This document shows positions 43,132-51,822 of a stretch of DNA of 64,000 bases, piece after piece. The notes below the pieces were generated by a model, which made no database searches, was not told the origin of the DNA, and saw only the letters and a program-made list of their open reading frames with translations. Origin of the DNA: Methylobacterium soli (GTDB taxonomy: Bacteria; Pseudomonadota; Alphaproteobacteria; Rhizobiales; Beijerinckiaceae); NCBI RefSeq assembly GCF_008806385.1, contig NZ_VZZK01000027.1, positions 31,110 to 95,109 of the forward strand, in the 5' to 3' direction. A program made the translations under genes and the position numbers. How positions within the stretch are numbered: position 1 is the stretch's first letter; every line of letters begins with the position of its first letter.

Positions 43132-44163
43132 TCACCAGACCGTCGGCTTCGGATTGCGCGCGTCGAAGCCCTTCTGATGCCAGTAGGGATAGATCGGCGT
43201 CTCCTGGCTCGCCGCATCGAGGCGGGCGATCTGGTCCTGGCTCAGCGACCAGCCGACTGCCCCGAGATTCTGCTTGAGCTGCTCCTCGTTGCGGGCCCCG
43301 ACGACGATGTTGGCGACCGTCGGCCGGCTGAGGAGCCAGTTCAGGGCGACCTGCGCGACGCTCTTGCCGGTCTCAGCCGCGACCGCGTCGAGCGCATCGA
43401 CCACGCCGAACAGATACGCGTCCGAGACCGGGGGTCCACCCTCCGCGCCGCCGGCGGCGATGCGTCCGCCCTGGGCCTCCTGGCCGCGTCTGATCTTGCC
43501 CGTGAGACGGCCCCAGCCGAGGGGGCTCCAGACCATCAGGGCGACCCCTTGGTCGAGCCCGAGCGGCATCAATTCCCACTCGTAATGGCGGCCGATCAGC
43601 GAGTAATAGCCCTGGTAGGCCACGTAGCGGGAGAGTCCGTATCGCTCCGAGGTGGAGAGCGCCTTCATCAGCTGCCAGCCAGAGAAGTTCGAGGCGCCGA
43701 TATAGCCGATCTTGCCCGACGTCACGAGATCGTCGAGAGCCCGCAAGGTCTCGTCGACCGGCGTCAGCGCGTCGAAGCCGTGCATGAAGTAGACGTCGAT
43801 ATGATCGGTGCCGAGCCGTCGCAGGCTCGCCTCGCAGGCGCGCACCAGATGGTAGCGGGAGGACCCCGTCTCGTTCGGCCCCTCCCCCACCGGGAACGTC
43901 GCCTTGGTGGAGATCAGCGCCTGCGCGCGCTTGCCCTTCAGGGCTTGGCCGAGGATCTCCTCGGAGGCGCCCTGCGAGTAGATGTCGGCCGTGTCGAAGA
44001 AATTGACGCCCGCATCGAGGCAAAGGTCGACGAGCCGGCTCGCCTCCGCGACATCCGTCTGTCCCCAGCGCTGGAAGAACTCGTTGGTGCCCCCGAACGT
44101 GCCGGTGCCGAAACTGAGGACGGGCACCTTGAGGCCGGACCGCCCGAACTGCCGGTATTCCAT
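43132..44163 (-). CDS. Aldo/keto reductase
   Basis: NADPH-dependent carbonyl reductase of 343 residues with a TIM-barrel fold. It begins MEYRQFGRSGLKVPVLSFGT, with the catalytic set visible as FDTADIY (Asp, Tyr), ISTKATF (Lys) and YFMHGFD (His). Late motifs ASNFSGW and VIVGARNEEQL contribute to cofactor binding. It resembles the YghZ/Tas-like bacterial group. It is convergent with the sigma gene (44-bp gap) and divergent from the TVP38 operon. GAGGG precedes the ATG at 44163. Confidence 0.9.
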   Translation of the reverse strand: MEYRQFGRSGLKVPVLSFGTGTFGGTNEFFQRWGQTDVAEASRLVDLCLDAGVNFFDTADIYSQGASEEILGQALKGKRAQALISTKATFPVGEGPNETGSSRYHLVRACEASLRRLGTDHIDVYFMHGFDALTPVDETLRALDDLVTSGKIGYIGASNFSGWQLMKALSTSERYGLSRYVAYQGYYSLIGRHYEWELMPLGLDQGVALMVWSPLGWGRLTGKIRRGQEAQGGRIAAGGAEGGPPVSDAYLFGVVDALDAVAAETGKSVAQVALNWLLSRPTVANIVVGARNEEQLKQNLGAVGWSLSQDQIARLDAASQETPIYPYWHQKGFDARNPKPTVW

Positions 44164-44500
44164 GAGACCCTCGCTCCATCGAAACAATCGCCGAGATCGG
44201 CCGCCGGCCGACACGGCGACGGTCGTCCTGCCGCCCCTCCGTCCCATGTCTTAGGAGCAAGCACGCCCTCGGCAACCCGCATCCGGCGCCGTCCAGGGTG
44301 ACTCTGCCCTGCGTTGAACGCTTCCGGTGCTCCGCGTGTTGGAGGCTCGTGACTTCGCCCGTGCAATCCCGCCTCGACAACGACGCGTTCCCGGAACCCG
44401 GCCCCGCCGGAGATCTCCGGCTCGGCCACCGCGCGTCGCTGTTCGCGCGCGGGCCGTGGATCGCCTTCGCGGGCCTCGCTCCGTGACACGGGACGGAGGG

Positions 44501-45193
44501 ATGACGGGAGCCCTGCGTGCCAAGGACCTGCCCTATTGGCTGGCCATGGCCGCCGCCGTCGCGGGTATCGCCGCGGCCTGGTACCTCCTGCCGGTCGATG
44601 CCTGGTTTCGCGCCTTCGGCGCATGGGCCGGCGGCCTCGGAATCCTCGGTCCCGTCGCCTTCGGGGCAATCTTCTTCCTGGCGACGCTCCTCGTGATTCC
44701 GTGCACGCCGCTCACCCTCGCGGGGGCCGTGGCCTTCGGCTGGTGGGCGATGCCGGTCGTCCTCGTCTCCGCCACCGCCGCCTCGCTTCTCGCCTTCGCG
44801 GCCGGCCGCACGCTGCTTCGCGACCGGGTGCAGAGCGTGATCTCCCGGCGACCGGCCCTCAAGGCGACCGCGGAGGCCGTCGGCGACGGCGATTGGCGCC
44901 TGCTGATCCTGATGCGCCTGAGCCCCTTCGTGCCCTTCAACGCGCAGAACTACGCCCTCGGGATCACCGATGTCGGGCTCGGCGCCTTCCTGGTCTCGAC
45001 GGTGATCGGCATGCTGCCCGGGACCGTTCTCTGCATCTATTTGGGCGTCATCGGCCGCGCGGCCGGCCAGGACAGCCCGGAGCACTGGCTGTCCCTCGGC
45101 CTCGGCCTCATCGCCACCGTGGCGGCGATCGTCCTCACCCGGCGCCGGGTCCGGGCCAAGCTGAAGGCGCGCGGGGCTTACGCGGGAGCATGA
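44501..45193 (+). CDS. TVP38/TMEM64 (VTT/DedA-like) membrane protein
   Basis: Protein of 230 residues with about five membrane helices. The VTT core is ATLLVIPCTPLTLAGAVAFG followed by the amphipathic re-entrant region, and LMRLSPFVPFNAQNYALGIT is the conserved second half-loop. Family members are proposed lipid scramblases or transporters. ATG 44501 follows GGAGGG. It overlaps the phospholipase-D-like gene by 4 bases (ATGA), so the two work together, perhaps presenting phospholipids to it. Confidence 0.9.
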   Translation: MTGALRAKDLPYWLAMAAAVAGIAAAWYLLPVDAWFRAFGAWAGGLGILGPVAFGAIFFLATLLVIPCTPLTLAGAVAFGWWAMPVVLVSATAASLLAFAAGRTLLRDRVQSVISRRPALKATAEAVGDGDWRLLILMRLSPFVPFNAQNYALGITDVGLGAFLVSTVIGMLPGTVLCIYLGVIGRAAGQDSPEHWLSLGLGLIATVAAIVLTRRRVRAKLKARGAYAGA

Positions 45194-46767
45194 CCATCGT
45201 CGCCGAACCGAATGCCGCGCCGTTGCGCGCGCCGAACCCGTGGCTGCGCCCGGGGGTCACCTGCTGCCGGCAGGACATCGCGCCGCGGGTCGCCCTCCTG
45301 CATGACGGCTCCGGCTATTTCGGCGCGGCCCGGCGCGCGCTCCTCGCGGCGCGCCGCTCGATCCTGCTGATCGGCTGGAGCTTCGACCCGCGCATGTGCC
45401 TGCGCCCGGATCAGCCGGGTGCGGCCGGCGACGAGTCGATCGCGGACCTTCTCCGGCGCCTGAAGGCGGAACGACCCGATCTCGAGATCCGGCTGCTGAT
45501 CTGGGACATGCCGTGGCCGATCTCAGCCCAGAGCGACATGAAGCCCGAGGCGATCCGGGCGATCCTCGGCGCGAACATCGCCTTCGCGCTGGACAGCACC
45601 CTGCCCCTCGGGGCCTGCCATCACCAGAAGGTCCTCGTCATCGACGATCGCATCGGATTCTGCGGCGGCAGCGACTTCGAGGCCAATCGCAGGGACACGC
45701 CGGCTCACGGGGACCGCGACGCGCGCCGCCGTCTGCCGAGCGGAGAGGCCTACCCGCCGCGCCACGACGTGATGATGCTGGTGGATGGCGCGGCCGCGCA
45801 GGCACTCGGGGAGATCGCGCGGCAGCGCTGGTTCGACGCGACGGGGGAGCGCCTGAACGCTGCACCCGCACGCGGCGAGGCGGATCCCTGGCCCGCCGGA
45901 ATCGCGCCGGATTTCGAGGATGTGGCGGTGGCGCTCACGCGCACGATCCCGGCCGCGGCCGGATCCGCCGCGATCCGGGAGAGCGAGGCTCTGTATCGGA
46001 CGGCGATCCGCGAGGCGCGGGACGTCATCTACCTGGAGAACCAGTACTTCACCTCGCCACTCGTCGCGGCCGCCCTGGCGGAGCGGCTCGCGGAACCGGA
46101 GGGCCCGGACATCATCGTCGTGGTCGCCGAGCGCAGCCCGAACGGCTTCGATCGCCTGACCATGGACAGCGCCCGACGGGGCCTCATCGCCCATCTGCGC
46201 GCCGCCGACCGGTTCGACCGGTTCCGGATCGTCGCCCCACACACGGAGAATGGCCGGCCGATCCTGGTTCACTCCAAGGTCGCGGTCTTCGACGACCGCC
46301 TGTTGCGGGTCGGCTCGACCAACCTGAACAACCGCTCGTTCGGCTACGACACCGAGTGCGACCTCGCGATCGAGGCTTCGCTCTGCCCGGACGAAGCCAA
46401 GGCACGGGCTACGATCGCTTACGTCCGCAACGCCCTCCTGGCGCATCATGCCGGCTGCCCGCGCGACAGGTTCGGGGAGGCCGCGGCCCGGACGGGAAGC
46501 CTGCGCGCCGTCCTCGACGATTGCAGCCTCGTGCGCCCCGCCCGTCTGTGCCCGGTCGTGGCGTCGCCGCAAGGGCCCGTCGCCCGCTTCGTCGAGGCCT
46601 GGCATCTCGGCGATCCGTTCGACCGCGCCGATGCGTGGCGCCCCTGGCTGCGCCCGCGCGCCCTCCGGCAAGCGCGATCGCGCTGGACCGGCTCCGAGAC
46701 GGAGGACGCATCCCGATCAGCCGCGACGCATCCGCGATCCGGACCGGCCACCCCGGGGCTGCCCTGA
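45190..46767 (+). CDS. Phospholipase D/cardiolipin-synthase-like enzyme
   Basis: Phosphatidyl-transferring enzyme of 525 residues. Both HKD motifs are complete: HHQKVLVIDDRIGFCGGSDF (about residue 140) and VHSKVAVFDDRLLRVGSTNL (about residue 361), with YLENQYF between them. There are no obvious membrane helices, so it may act at the inner membrane surface together with the overlapping TVP38 protein. It could be a phospholipase D or a ClsC-type cardiolipin synthase. The C-terminal 40 residues are low-complexity. Confidence 0.9.
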   Translation: MTIVAEPNAAPLRAPNPWLRPGVTCCRQDIAPRVALLHDGSGYFGAARRALLAARRSILLIGWSFDPRMCLRPDQPGAAGDESIADLLRRLKAERPDLEIRLLIWDMPWPISAQSDMKPEAIRAILGANIAFALDSTLPLGACHHQKVLVIDDRIGFCGGSDFEANRRDTPAHGDRDARRRLPSGEAYPPRHDVMMLVDGAAAQALGEIARQRWFDATGERLNAAPARGEADPWPAGIAPDFEDVAVALTRTIPAAAGSAAIRESEALYRTAIREARDVIYLENQYFTSPLVAAALAERLAEPEGPDIIVVVAERSPNGFDRLTMDSARRGLIAHLRAADRFDRFRIVAPHTENGRPILVHSKVAVFDDRLLRVGSTNLNNRSFGYDTECDLAIEASLCPDEAKARATIAYVRNALLAHHAGCPRDRFGEAAARTGSLRAVLDDCSLVRPARLCPVVASPQGPVARFVEAWHLGDPFDRADAWRPWLRPRALRQARSRWTGSETEDASRSAATHPRSGPATPGLP

Positions 46768-46781
46768 GCCCGGGCCCGCCA

Positions 46782-47579
46782 TCAGCCGATTTTGCCAACC
46801 AGGAGGCCCGCCGGCTCCGCTGCCTCCGCTGCCTCCGCGGGGCATTCGGCACCGATATCGATCTCGGCGAGCAGCGGCAGGTGATCGGAGGCGATGCGGG
46901 CCAGCCGGCTGCGGACGATCTGCACGCGACCGACGCCGATCCCTGAGCCGACGAAGACATGGTCGAGCCGCAACAGCGGGAAATGGGTCGGGAATGTCGC
47001 GCGTCCCGATCCCGTCTGCCCGATCCGGCGCACGTCGGTCAGGCGCCCGGCCAGCCGCCGATAGGCACGGGACCAGAGCGTGGCGTTGAGATCGCCCATC
47101 AGCAGGTAGGGCGCCCGGCAGGCGGGGTGCCCGAACCAATCGGCGCCGAGGAGCGCGTTCACCTGCGCCACGCGCTCGCGGCCGAGCAGGCCGAGATGCG
47201 TGTTGACGACCTGAAGCATCACGCCGCCGATCTCGACCTCCGCCCAGATCGCGCCGCGCGGTTCCAGCCCGGGGCGGCGCGCGAGGCCCGGCAGGGCCCC
47301 CGCCCGGACGACCCGTGAGCGGTGCGGCGTCAGAATGGCATCGCCGTAGCGCTCCCCCGCCTGGTGCAGCGCAGGGTGGAAGTGGTGATGCAAACCGAGC
47401 AGCCGCGCGATCTCCTCCGCCTGGTCGATCCCCCCCGTCCGCGCCCGCCCGACATCGACCTCCTGCAGCGCGACGACATCAGCCTCGCAGGCGGCGATGA
47501 CCTCGGCGATGCGCTCGGGCGCCACCTGCCCGTCGGTTCCGAGGCAGTGCCGGATGTTGTAGGTCAGAAGACGGATCAA
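46782..47579 (-). CDS. Endonuclease/exonuclease/phosphatase (EEP) family protein
   Basis: Metal-dependent phosphodiesterase fold. Motifs: LLTYNIRHCLGTDG (Asn), ALQEVDVG (Glu), VVNTHLG, LLMGDLNA (Asp, Asn) and SDHLPLLAEI (Asp-His pair). The substrate could be nucleic acid or a phospholipid headgroup; EEP, phospholipase D and VTT domains commonly occur together in bacteria, and all three are adjacent here. I chose TTG 47579, right before the first strand; the frame is open to an ATG at 47777 but the extension is low-complexity. It converges on the phospholipase gene with a 14-bp gap. Confidence 0.82.
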   Translation of the reverse strand: MIRLLTYNIRHCLGTDGQVAPERIAEVIAACEADVVALQEVDVGRARTGGIDQAEEIARLLGLHHHFHPALHQAGERYGDAILTPHRSRVVRAGALPGLARRPGLEPRGAIWAEVEIGGVMLQVVNTHLGLLGRERVAQVNALLGADWFGHPACRAPYLLMGDLNATLWSRAYRRLAGRLTDVRRIGQTGSGRATFPTHFPLLRLDHVFVGSGIGVGRVQIVRSRLARIASDHLPLLAEIDIGAECPAEAAEAAEPAGLLVGKIG

Positions 47580-47858
47580 GGGCGGGGGTTCGCTCCGTGT
47601 CTGCGCGATGGCGCGGTCCGGGCCGGTGCGCGGAGGGCCGGGGGCGGGAGATAGGGCGGGGCCGCGCGATCCGAAGCCCCCATTCCCGGAACGCCCGGAA
47701 TCCTGCAACAGGCCTCGGCGATCCTCGCAGGGCCGCGAGCCACGACGGGACGACAGGATCCCGGTGGCCTTTCGCATTGACCGAATAGCGGGGATTCAGG
47801 CCCTTCGGGCGTCAAGCAAGGCTTAACCCTTTCGCGCCGCGGTTGTAGAAGTCGCGGC

Positions 47859-48524
47859 ATGGCGACACCCAACCTCTCGACCCACGCGGGACAGGCGATC
47901 TACGCACCGGGAACGCTGGCGCTGTACGATCTCGTCGTGCTGCGCCTCTCCAACCCGCTGATCTGGCGCTGCCCGACACGCCGAATACTGAGCCTCTACG
48001 ATCAAAATGCCACCGACAGCCACCTCGATGTCGGCGTCGGAACCGGCTGGTATCTCGACCGCTGCCGCTTCCCGGTCCCGCAACCGCGCATCGGGCTCCT
48101 CGACCTCAACCCGGACTCGCTGGCCGCGGCCTCGCACCGGATCGCGCGCTATCGCCCGCAGACCTTCCGGGCCGACGTGCTCGAACCCGTGTCGCTGCCC
48201 GTCACGCCGTTCCGGTCGATCAGCCTGACTTATCTGCTGCATTGCCTGCCCGGCGACATGGCCCGGAAGGCGGCCGTGTTCGATCATCTGGCGCCGCTCC
48301 TCTGGTCGGGCGGGGTGATGTTCGGTGCGACGCTTCTCTCCGAAGGCGTGGAGCGTTCCGGTCCGGCCAAGGCCCTGATGCGGGTCTACAACCGCAAGGG
48401 CATTTTCTCGAACGAGGCGGACACCCTCGGGGGCCTGCGCCGCATCCTGGAGCGCCGCTTCCGGCAGGTCGAGCTGAACGTGGTCGGATGTGCCGCGCTC
48501 TTCGTGGCCCGCGACCTGCGCTGA
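47859..48524 (+). CDS. Class I SAM-dependent methyltransferase
   Basis: Protein of 221 residues. Motif I is HLDVGVGTGWYLDRC (residue about 55), motif II is IGLLDLNPDSL with the ribose-binding Asp, and LTYLLHCLPG fits motif IV. Substrate unknown; the layout is that of small-molecule methyltransferases. It is divergent from the EEP gene and lies 114 bp upstream of the Fae-like gene. Confidence 0.85.
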   Translation: MATPNLSTHAGQAIYAPGTLALYDLVVLRLSNPLIWRCPTRRILSLYDQNATDSHLDVGVGTGWYLDRCRFPVPQPRIGLLDLNPDSLAAASHRIARYRPQTFRADVLEPVSLPVTPFRSISLTYLLHCLPGDMARKAAVFDHLAPLLWSGGVMFGATLLSEGVERSGPAKALMRVYNRKGIFSNEADTLGGLRRILERRFRQVELNVVGCAALFVARDLR

Positions 48525-48638
48525 GGCCGCGCCCCGCGCGCTGGTGCCGGGGGCGCGCTGTCGCTATGACGCGCCCGATGCCGGTGCCGGCCGCCCCCGC
48601 GGCCGGGGACCGACCCTTCATCTCAGCGGAGCGAACCC

Positions 48639-49187
48639 ATGAGCGAGCGCATCATCCTGCGGGCCGGCGAGGCCCTGGTGGCGGGCGGCCCGCCGAACAC
48701 CGCCTCCGAGCCCGAGGTGATCATCGGTGAGCTCGACGGGCCGGTCGGCACCGCGCTCGCCACCCTGACGGGGGATCAGGTCGTCGGCCACAGCCGCGTC
48801 TTCGCCCTCCTCAACACGGACATCATGGTCCGGCCGGTGACGCTCTGCGTCTCGAAGGTCAGCGTCGAGACCGCGAAATACACCTCGATCCTGATGGGCA
48901 CGGTGCAGTTCGCCATCGCCAACGGCGTGCTCGACGCCGTGCGCGCCGGCTACATCCCCAAGGAGAAGGCCAATGATCTCGGCATCATCTGCTCGGTCTG
49001 GTTGAGCCCGGGCGTGATCGAGGCCGAGACCGTCGACCACAAGGCGCTGTTCGAGATCCAGCGCAAGGGCATGACGGAAGCGATCCGCAAGGCGATGACG
49101 AACGAGCCCTCGATCGACTGGCTCTTGGAGAACCAGGACAAGATCATCCACAAATACTATCAGATGGGCCTCGACGGAAAAATCTGA
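48639..49187 (+). CDS. Formaldehyde-activating-enzyme paralogue with altered active site
   Basis: Protein of 182 residues homologous to Fae, which joins formaldehyde to tetrahydromethanopterin. Family features are the start RAGEALVAGGPP, then VIIGELDGPVGTAL, and the second half VSKVSVETAKYTSILMGTVQ and VLDAVRAGYIPKEKANDLG. The proposed catalytic histidine of Methylorubrum Fae (His17, in VAHIDLIIG) aligns with Glu24 here (ASEPEVIIG). It is therefore probably one of the Fae2/Fae3-type homologues rather than the main enzyme. A 47-bp perfect-stem terminator follows 6 bp after the stop. Confidence 0.9.
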   Translation: MSERIILRAGEALVAGGPPNTASEPEVIIGELDGPVGTALATLTGDQVVGHSRVFALLNTDIMVRPVTLCVSKVSVETAKYTSILMGTVQFAIANGVLDAVRAGYIPKEKANDLGIICSVWLSPGVIEAETVDHKALFEIQRKGMTEAIRKAMTNEPSIDWLLENQDKIIHKYYQMGLDGKI

Positions 49188-49193
49188 GGCCGC

Positions 49194-49240
49194 CGTCCGG
49201 GCTGCTGCGCCCGCCGAACGGCGGCGCAGCAGCCCGGACG
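49194..49240. terminator. Bidirectional terminator between the Fae paralogue and the receiver gene
   Basis: An 18-bp perfect stem (CGTCCGGGCTGCTGCGCC with its complement) plus an inner GCCG/CGGC pair fills almost the whole 56-bp gap between the two convergent genes. It lies 6 bp from one stop and 3 bp from the other. No T-tract is seen on either side; the stem itself is exceptionally stable. Confidence 0.75.
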
Positions 49241-49243
49241 CGT

Positions 49244-49636
49244 TCAGGCGACGGCCGGGTCGGGATGGCGCACGGCCCGGTGTGCCTGCATCAGGACATC
49301 GAGGGGCAGCCAGGGCTTGGGCATGCGCACGGCATCCTCGGGCAGGCGGAGGGCGCCTTCGGAGCCCGACGCCACCACGAGGCGCACGGTCGGCCAGAGC
49401 TTGCCCACCGCCCGCGCCAGCTCGACGCCGTTCATCTCTCCGGCCAGCGAGACGCCGGTGAAGAGCATCGCGATATCGTCGCCGCAGCTCTGCAGCACCT
49501 CCACGGCGGCCTCGCCGCTCGCGCAGGTGATCACGTCGAGTTCCGTCTCTTCGAGCAACGCCACGGCGCGTGCCCGGTCCGCGGCATCGTCCTCGACCAC
49601 CAGGGCCATCGGTGCCGTATGGGTGACCTTCCGCAT
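49244..49636 (-). CDS. Receiver-domain protein lacking the phosphoacceptor aspartate
   Basis: Single-domain CheY-like protein of 130 residues. The acidic pocket ALVVEDDAADRARAV and the conserved Lys in VRMPKPWLP are present, but the phosphoacceptor segment reads MLFTGVSLAGEMNG, where receivers such as the LOV kinase have LLVTDVGLPGGMNG: Gly61 replaces Asp. Normal phosphorylation is therefore not expected. It may be a pseudo-receiver acting by binding. GGAG precedes the ATG at 49636. Confidence 0.8.
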   Translation of the reverse strand: MRKVTHTAPMALVVEDDAADRARAVALLEETELDVITCASGEAAVEVLQSCGDDIAMLFTGVSLAGEMNGVELARAVGKLWPTVRLVVASGSEGALRLPEDAVRMPKPWLPLDVLMQAHRAVRHPDPAVA

Positions 49637-50194
49637 CGTCTCCTGCCTTCCCGTCCTTGCCGTGTCCCGGCATGTCGTGCGTGCCGCCACGCCGCGGCGC
49701 AAATGCCCCACAGGCGGGCGCATCCCAAAGGCACGCGCTCCCCGGATGCTGGCGGCGGCCCTTAGGCACCGCTGGCGGCCCATAGGCGCCCCTGCGGCTT
49801 CGGGCGGAACGCCGCGCCTTGTGCCGGCTCACATCATCGCATCGACGGAGCGATCCGCGGCACCCTGTCGGGGTCCAATGATCTCGGGCGCCGATGGTTT
49901 CAGAAGATCAGTCGGATCGGGTCTTGAATTGGACCTTGGACTAGGCTTCGGATCGAGCCTTGCCGGAATGCCGGGCTCCGGGATCGGGAGGGCGCGCCAC
50001 CCCTGAATTTTTACCGCTTCCCTCAACCCTCGACTGCGCGGACGGCTTGCAGCGCGTGTTGTGATGCAGCACAGTTCGCGGACCGGCGAGGCAGAACGCC
50101 GGACCAACAAGAAATGCCCCCACGTGAACGCGCCCGCCCGACGGCGGACGAGCAGAACAACGAACGGGCGGGCGGCGCGACGACGGGAGGAACG
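49637..50194. other. 558-bp gap upstream of the liv genes
   Basis: No gene supported. A 16-bp imperfect direct repeat is present (GTCGGATCGGGTCTTG at 49911 and TTCGGATCGAGCCTTG at 49947). The gap should contain the promoter of the Liv transporter operon and that of the divergent receiver gene. Confidence 0.4.
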
Positions 50195-50950
50195 ATGAGC
50201 GACATCGCTCTGGAGACAGACGACCTGACGATGGAGTTCAAAGGTTTTCGTGCCGTGAACGGAGTCGCCCTCCGGGTTCGGCGCGGCAGCATCCACGCGC
50301 TCATCGGCCCGAACGGGGCGGGCAAGACGACCTGCTTCAACCTTCTCACCAAGTTTCTCACGCCGACGGCGGGCTCGATCCGCTACAACGGCCGCGACAT
50401 CACCCGCACGAAGCCCGCGGACGTGGCGCGCCTCGGCCTGGTGCGCTCCTTCCAGATCTCGGCCGTGTTCCCACACCTCACGGTGAAGGAGAATGTCCGT
50501 ATCGCGCTGCAGCGGCACAAGCGCGGCGACAGCTTCGATTTCTGGCGCTCGGAGAGCGTGCTGCGCGCCCTGGACGCGGAAGCGCTCGCCCTCGTCGACG
50601 CGGTCGGCCTCTCCGCCTTCGCCAGTACCCTCGCGGTCGAGCTGTCCTACGGCCGCAAGCGGGCCCTCGAGATCGCCACGACGCTCGCGCTCGATCCCGA
50701 GATGCTCCTGCTGGACGAGCCGATGGCCGGAATGGGCCGTGAGGACGTCGACCGGACCGCGGAGCTGATCCGCCGGATCTCCAAGGATCGGACCATCCTG
50801 ATGGTCGAGCACAACCTCTCGGTCGTGGCCTCCCTCTCGGACCACATCACCGTGCTGGCCCGCGGCAAGATCCTGGCCGAGGGCGATTACGCCACGGTCT
50901 CGAAGGATCCGCGGGTGGTCGAGGCCTATATCGGAGCCGGTCATGCCTGA
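50195..50950 (+). CDS. livG: Branched-chain amino acid-type ABC transporter ATPase, LivG
   Basis: Cytosolic ATPase of 251 residues. Walker A is GPNGAGKT, the Q-loop lies in LVRSFQISAVFP, the signature is LSYGRKRALE, Walker B is MLLLDEPMAGMG and the H-loop is MVEHNLSVV. The LSYG form and MAGM after Walker B are typical of LivG. GGGAGG precedes the ATG at 50195. It overlaps livF by 8 bases. The whole system imports branched-chain amino acids or related acids; the specific solute is set by LivK. Confidence 0.93.
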   Translation: MSDIALETDDLTMEFKGFRAVNGVALRVRRGSIHALIGPNGAGKTTCFNLLTKFLTPTAGSIRYNGRDITRTKPADVARLGLVRSFQISAVFPHLTVKENVRIALQRHKRGDSFDFWRSESVLRALDAEALALVDAVGLSAFASTLAVELSYGRKRALEIATTLALDPEMLLLDEPMAGMGREDVDRTAELIRRISKDRTILMVEHNLSVVASLSDHITVLARGKILAEGDYATVSKDPRVVEAYIGAGHA

Positions 50951-51692
50951 CGCCGCCCTCGCCGAGCGGGAGACCGCCTCCGCCTCCACCGCGGCGCCGA
51001 GCCTCGCCATCGAGGGGCTGGAGGGCTGGTACGGCGAGAGCCACGTGCTGCACGGCATGCGCTTCGACGTGCGTCCGGGCGAGGTGGTGACGCTGCTCGG
51101 GCGCAACGGCGCCGGCAAGACCACGACGCTGCGCGCCATCATCGGCATCCTCGGCAAGCGCGCGGGCTCGGTGCGCTACGACGGCGTCGAGACCATCCGC
51201 CTCTCCTCCCGGGCGATCGCCCGGCTGGGCATCGGCTACGTGCCCGAGGAGCGCGGGATCTTCTCCAGCCTCTCGGTCTACGAGAACCTGATGCTGCCGC
51301 CGCGGGTGAAGCCCGGCGGCATGTCGGTGCCCGAGATCTACACCCTGTTCCCGAACCTCGAGGAGCGTGCGGGCAGCCAGGGCACGAAGCTCTCGGGCGG
51401 CGAGCAGCAGATGCTCGCCATCGGGCGCATCCTGCGCACCGGCGCCAAGCTGATCCTCCTCGACGAGCCGACCGAGGGCTTGGCGCCCGTCATCGTTCAG
51501 CAGATCGGGCACACGCTCGCGCGCCTCAAGCGCGAGGGCTACACGATCCTCCTCGTCGAGCAGAACTTCCGCTTCGCCCAGACCATCGCGGACCGCCATT
51601 TCGTTGTCGAACAGGGGCGGGTTGTCGATTGTATCCTGAATGCGGAGCTTGACGCCAATATCGGCAAACTGCACGCTTATCTCGGGGTGTAG
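50943..51692 (+). CDS. livF: Branched-chain amino acid-type ABC transporter ATPase, LivF
   Basis: Second ATPase of 249 residues. Walker A is GRNGAGKT, Q-loop region YVPEERGIFSSLSVYEN, signature KLSGGEQQMLAIGR, Walker B ILLDEPTEGLAPVIV, H-loop LVEQNFRFA; the TEGLAP string marks LivF. The start overlaps livG. It forms the nucleotide-binding pair with LivG. Confidence 0.95.
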   Translation: MPDAALAERETASASTAAPSLAIEGLEGWYGESHVLHGMRFDVRPGEVVTLLGRNGAGKTTTLRAIIGILGKRAGSVRYDGVETIRLSSRAIARLGIGYVPEERGIFSSLSVYENLMLPPRVKPGGMSVPEIYTLFPNLEERAGSQGTKLSGGEQQMLAIGRILRTGAKLILLDEPTEGLAPVIVQQIGHTLARLKREGYTILLVEQNFRFAQTIADRHFVVEQGRVVDCILNAELDANIGKLHAYLGV

Positions 51693-51706
51693 CAGCTCTG
51701 GGGGCC

Positions 51707-51725
51707 GGCGGACGCCATGTCCGCC
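51707..51725. repeat. Inverted repeat between livF and livK
   Basis: Arms GGCGGAC and GTCCGCC (7 bp, 5-base loop) lie 14 bp after the livF stop. It may be a processing or attenuation hairpin between the ATPase genes and the binding-protein gene. Confidence 0.35.
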
Positions 51726-51822
51726 AGAGAAGACAAGAAGAGTCGCCTCGCGGATCGTGCCAGCGACGGGTGTTGAGCCCGTGCACCGACCCGAAGATCA
51801 TGCGGCGCAGAGGGAGTGGAAT

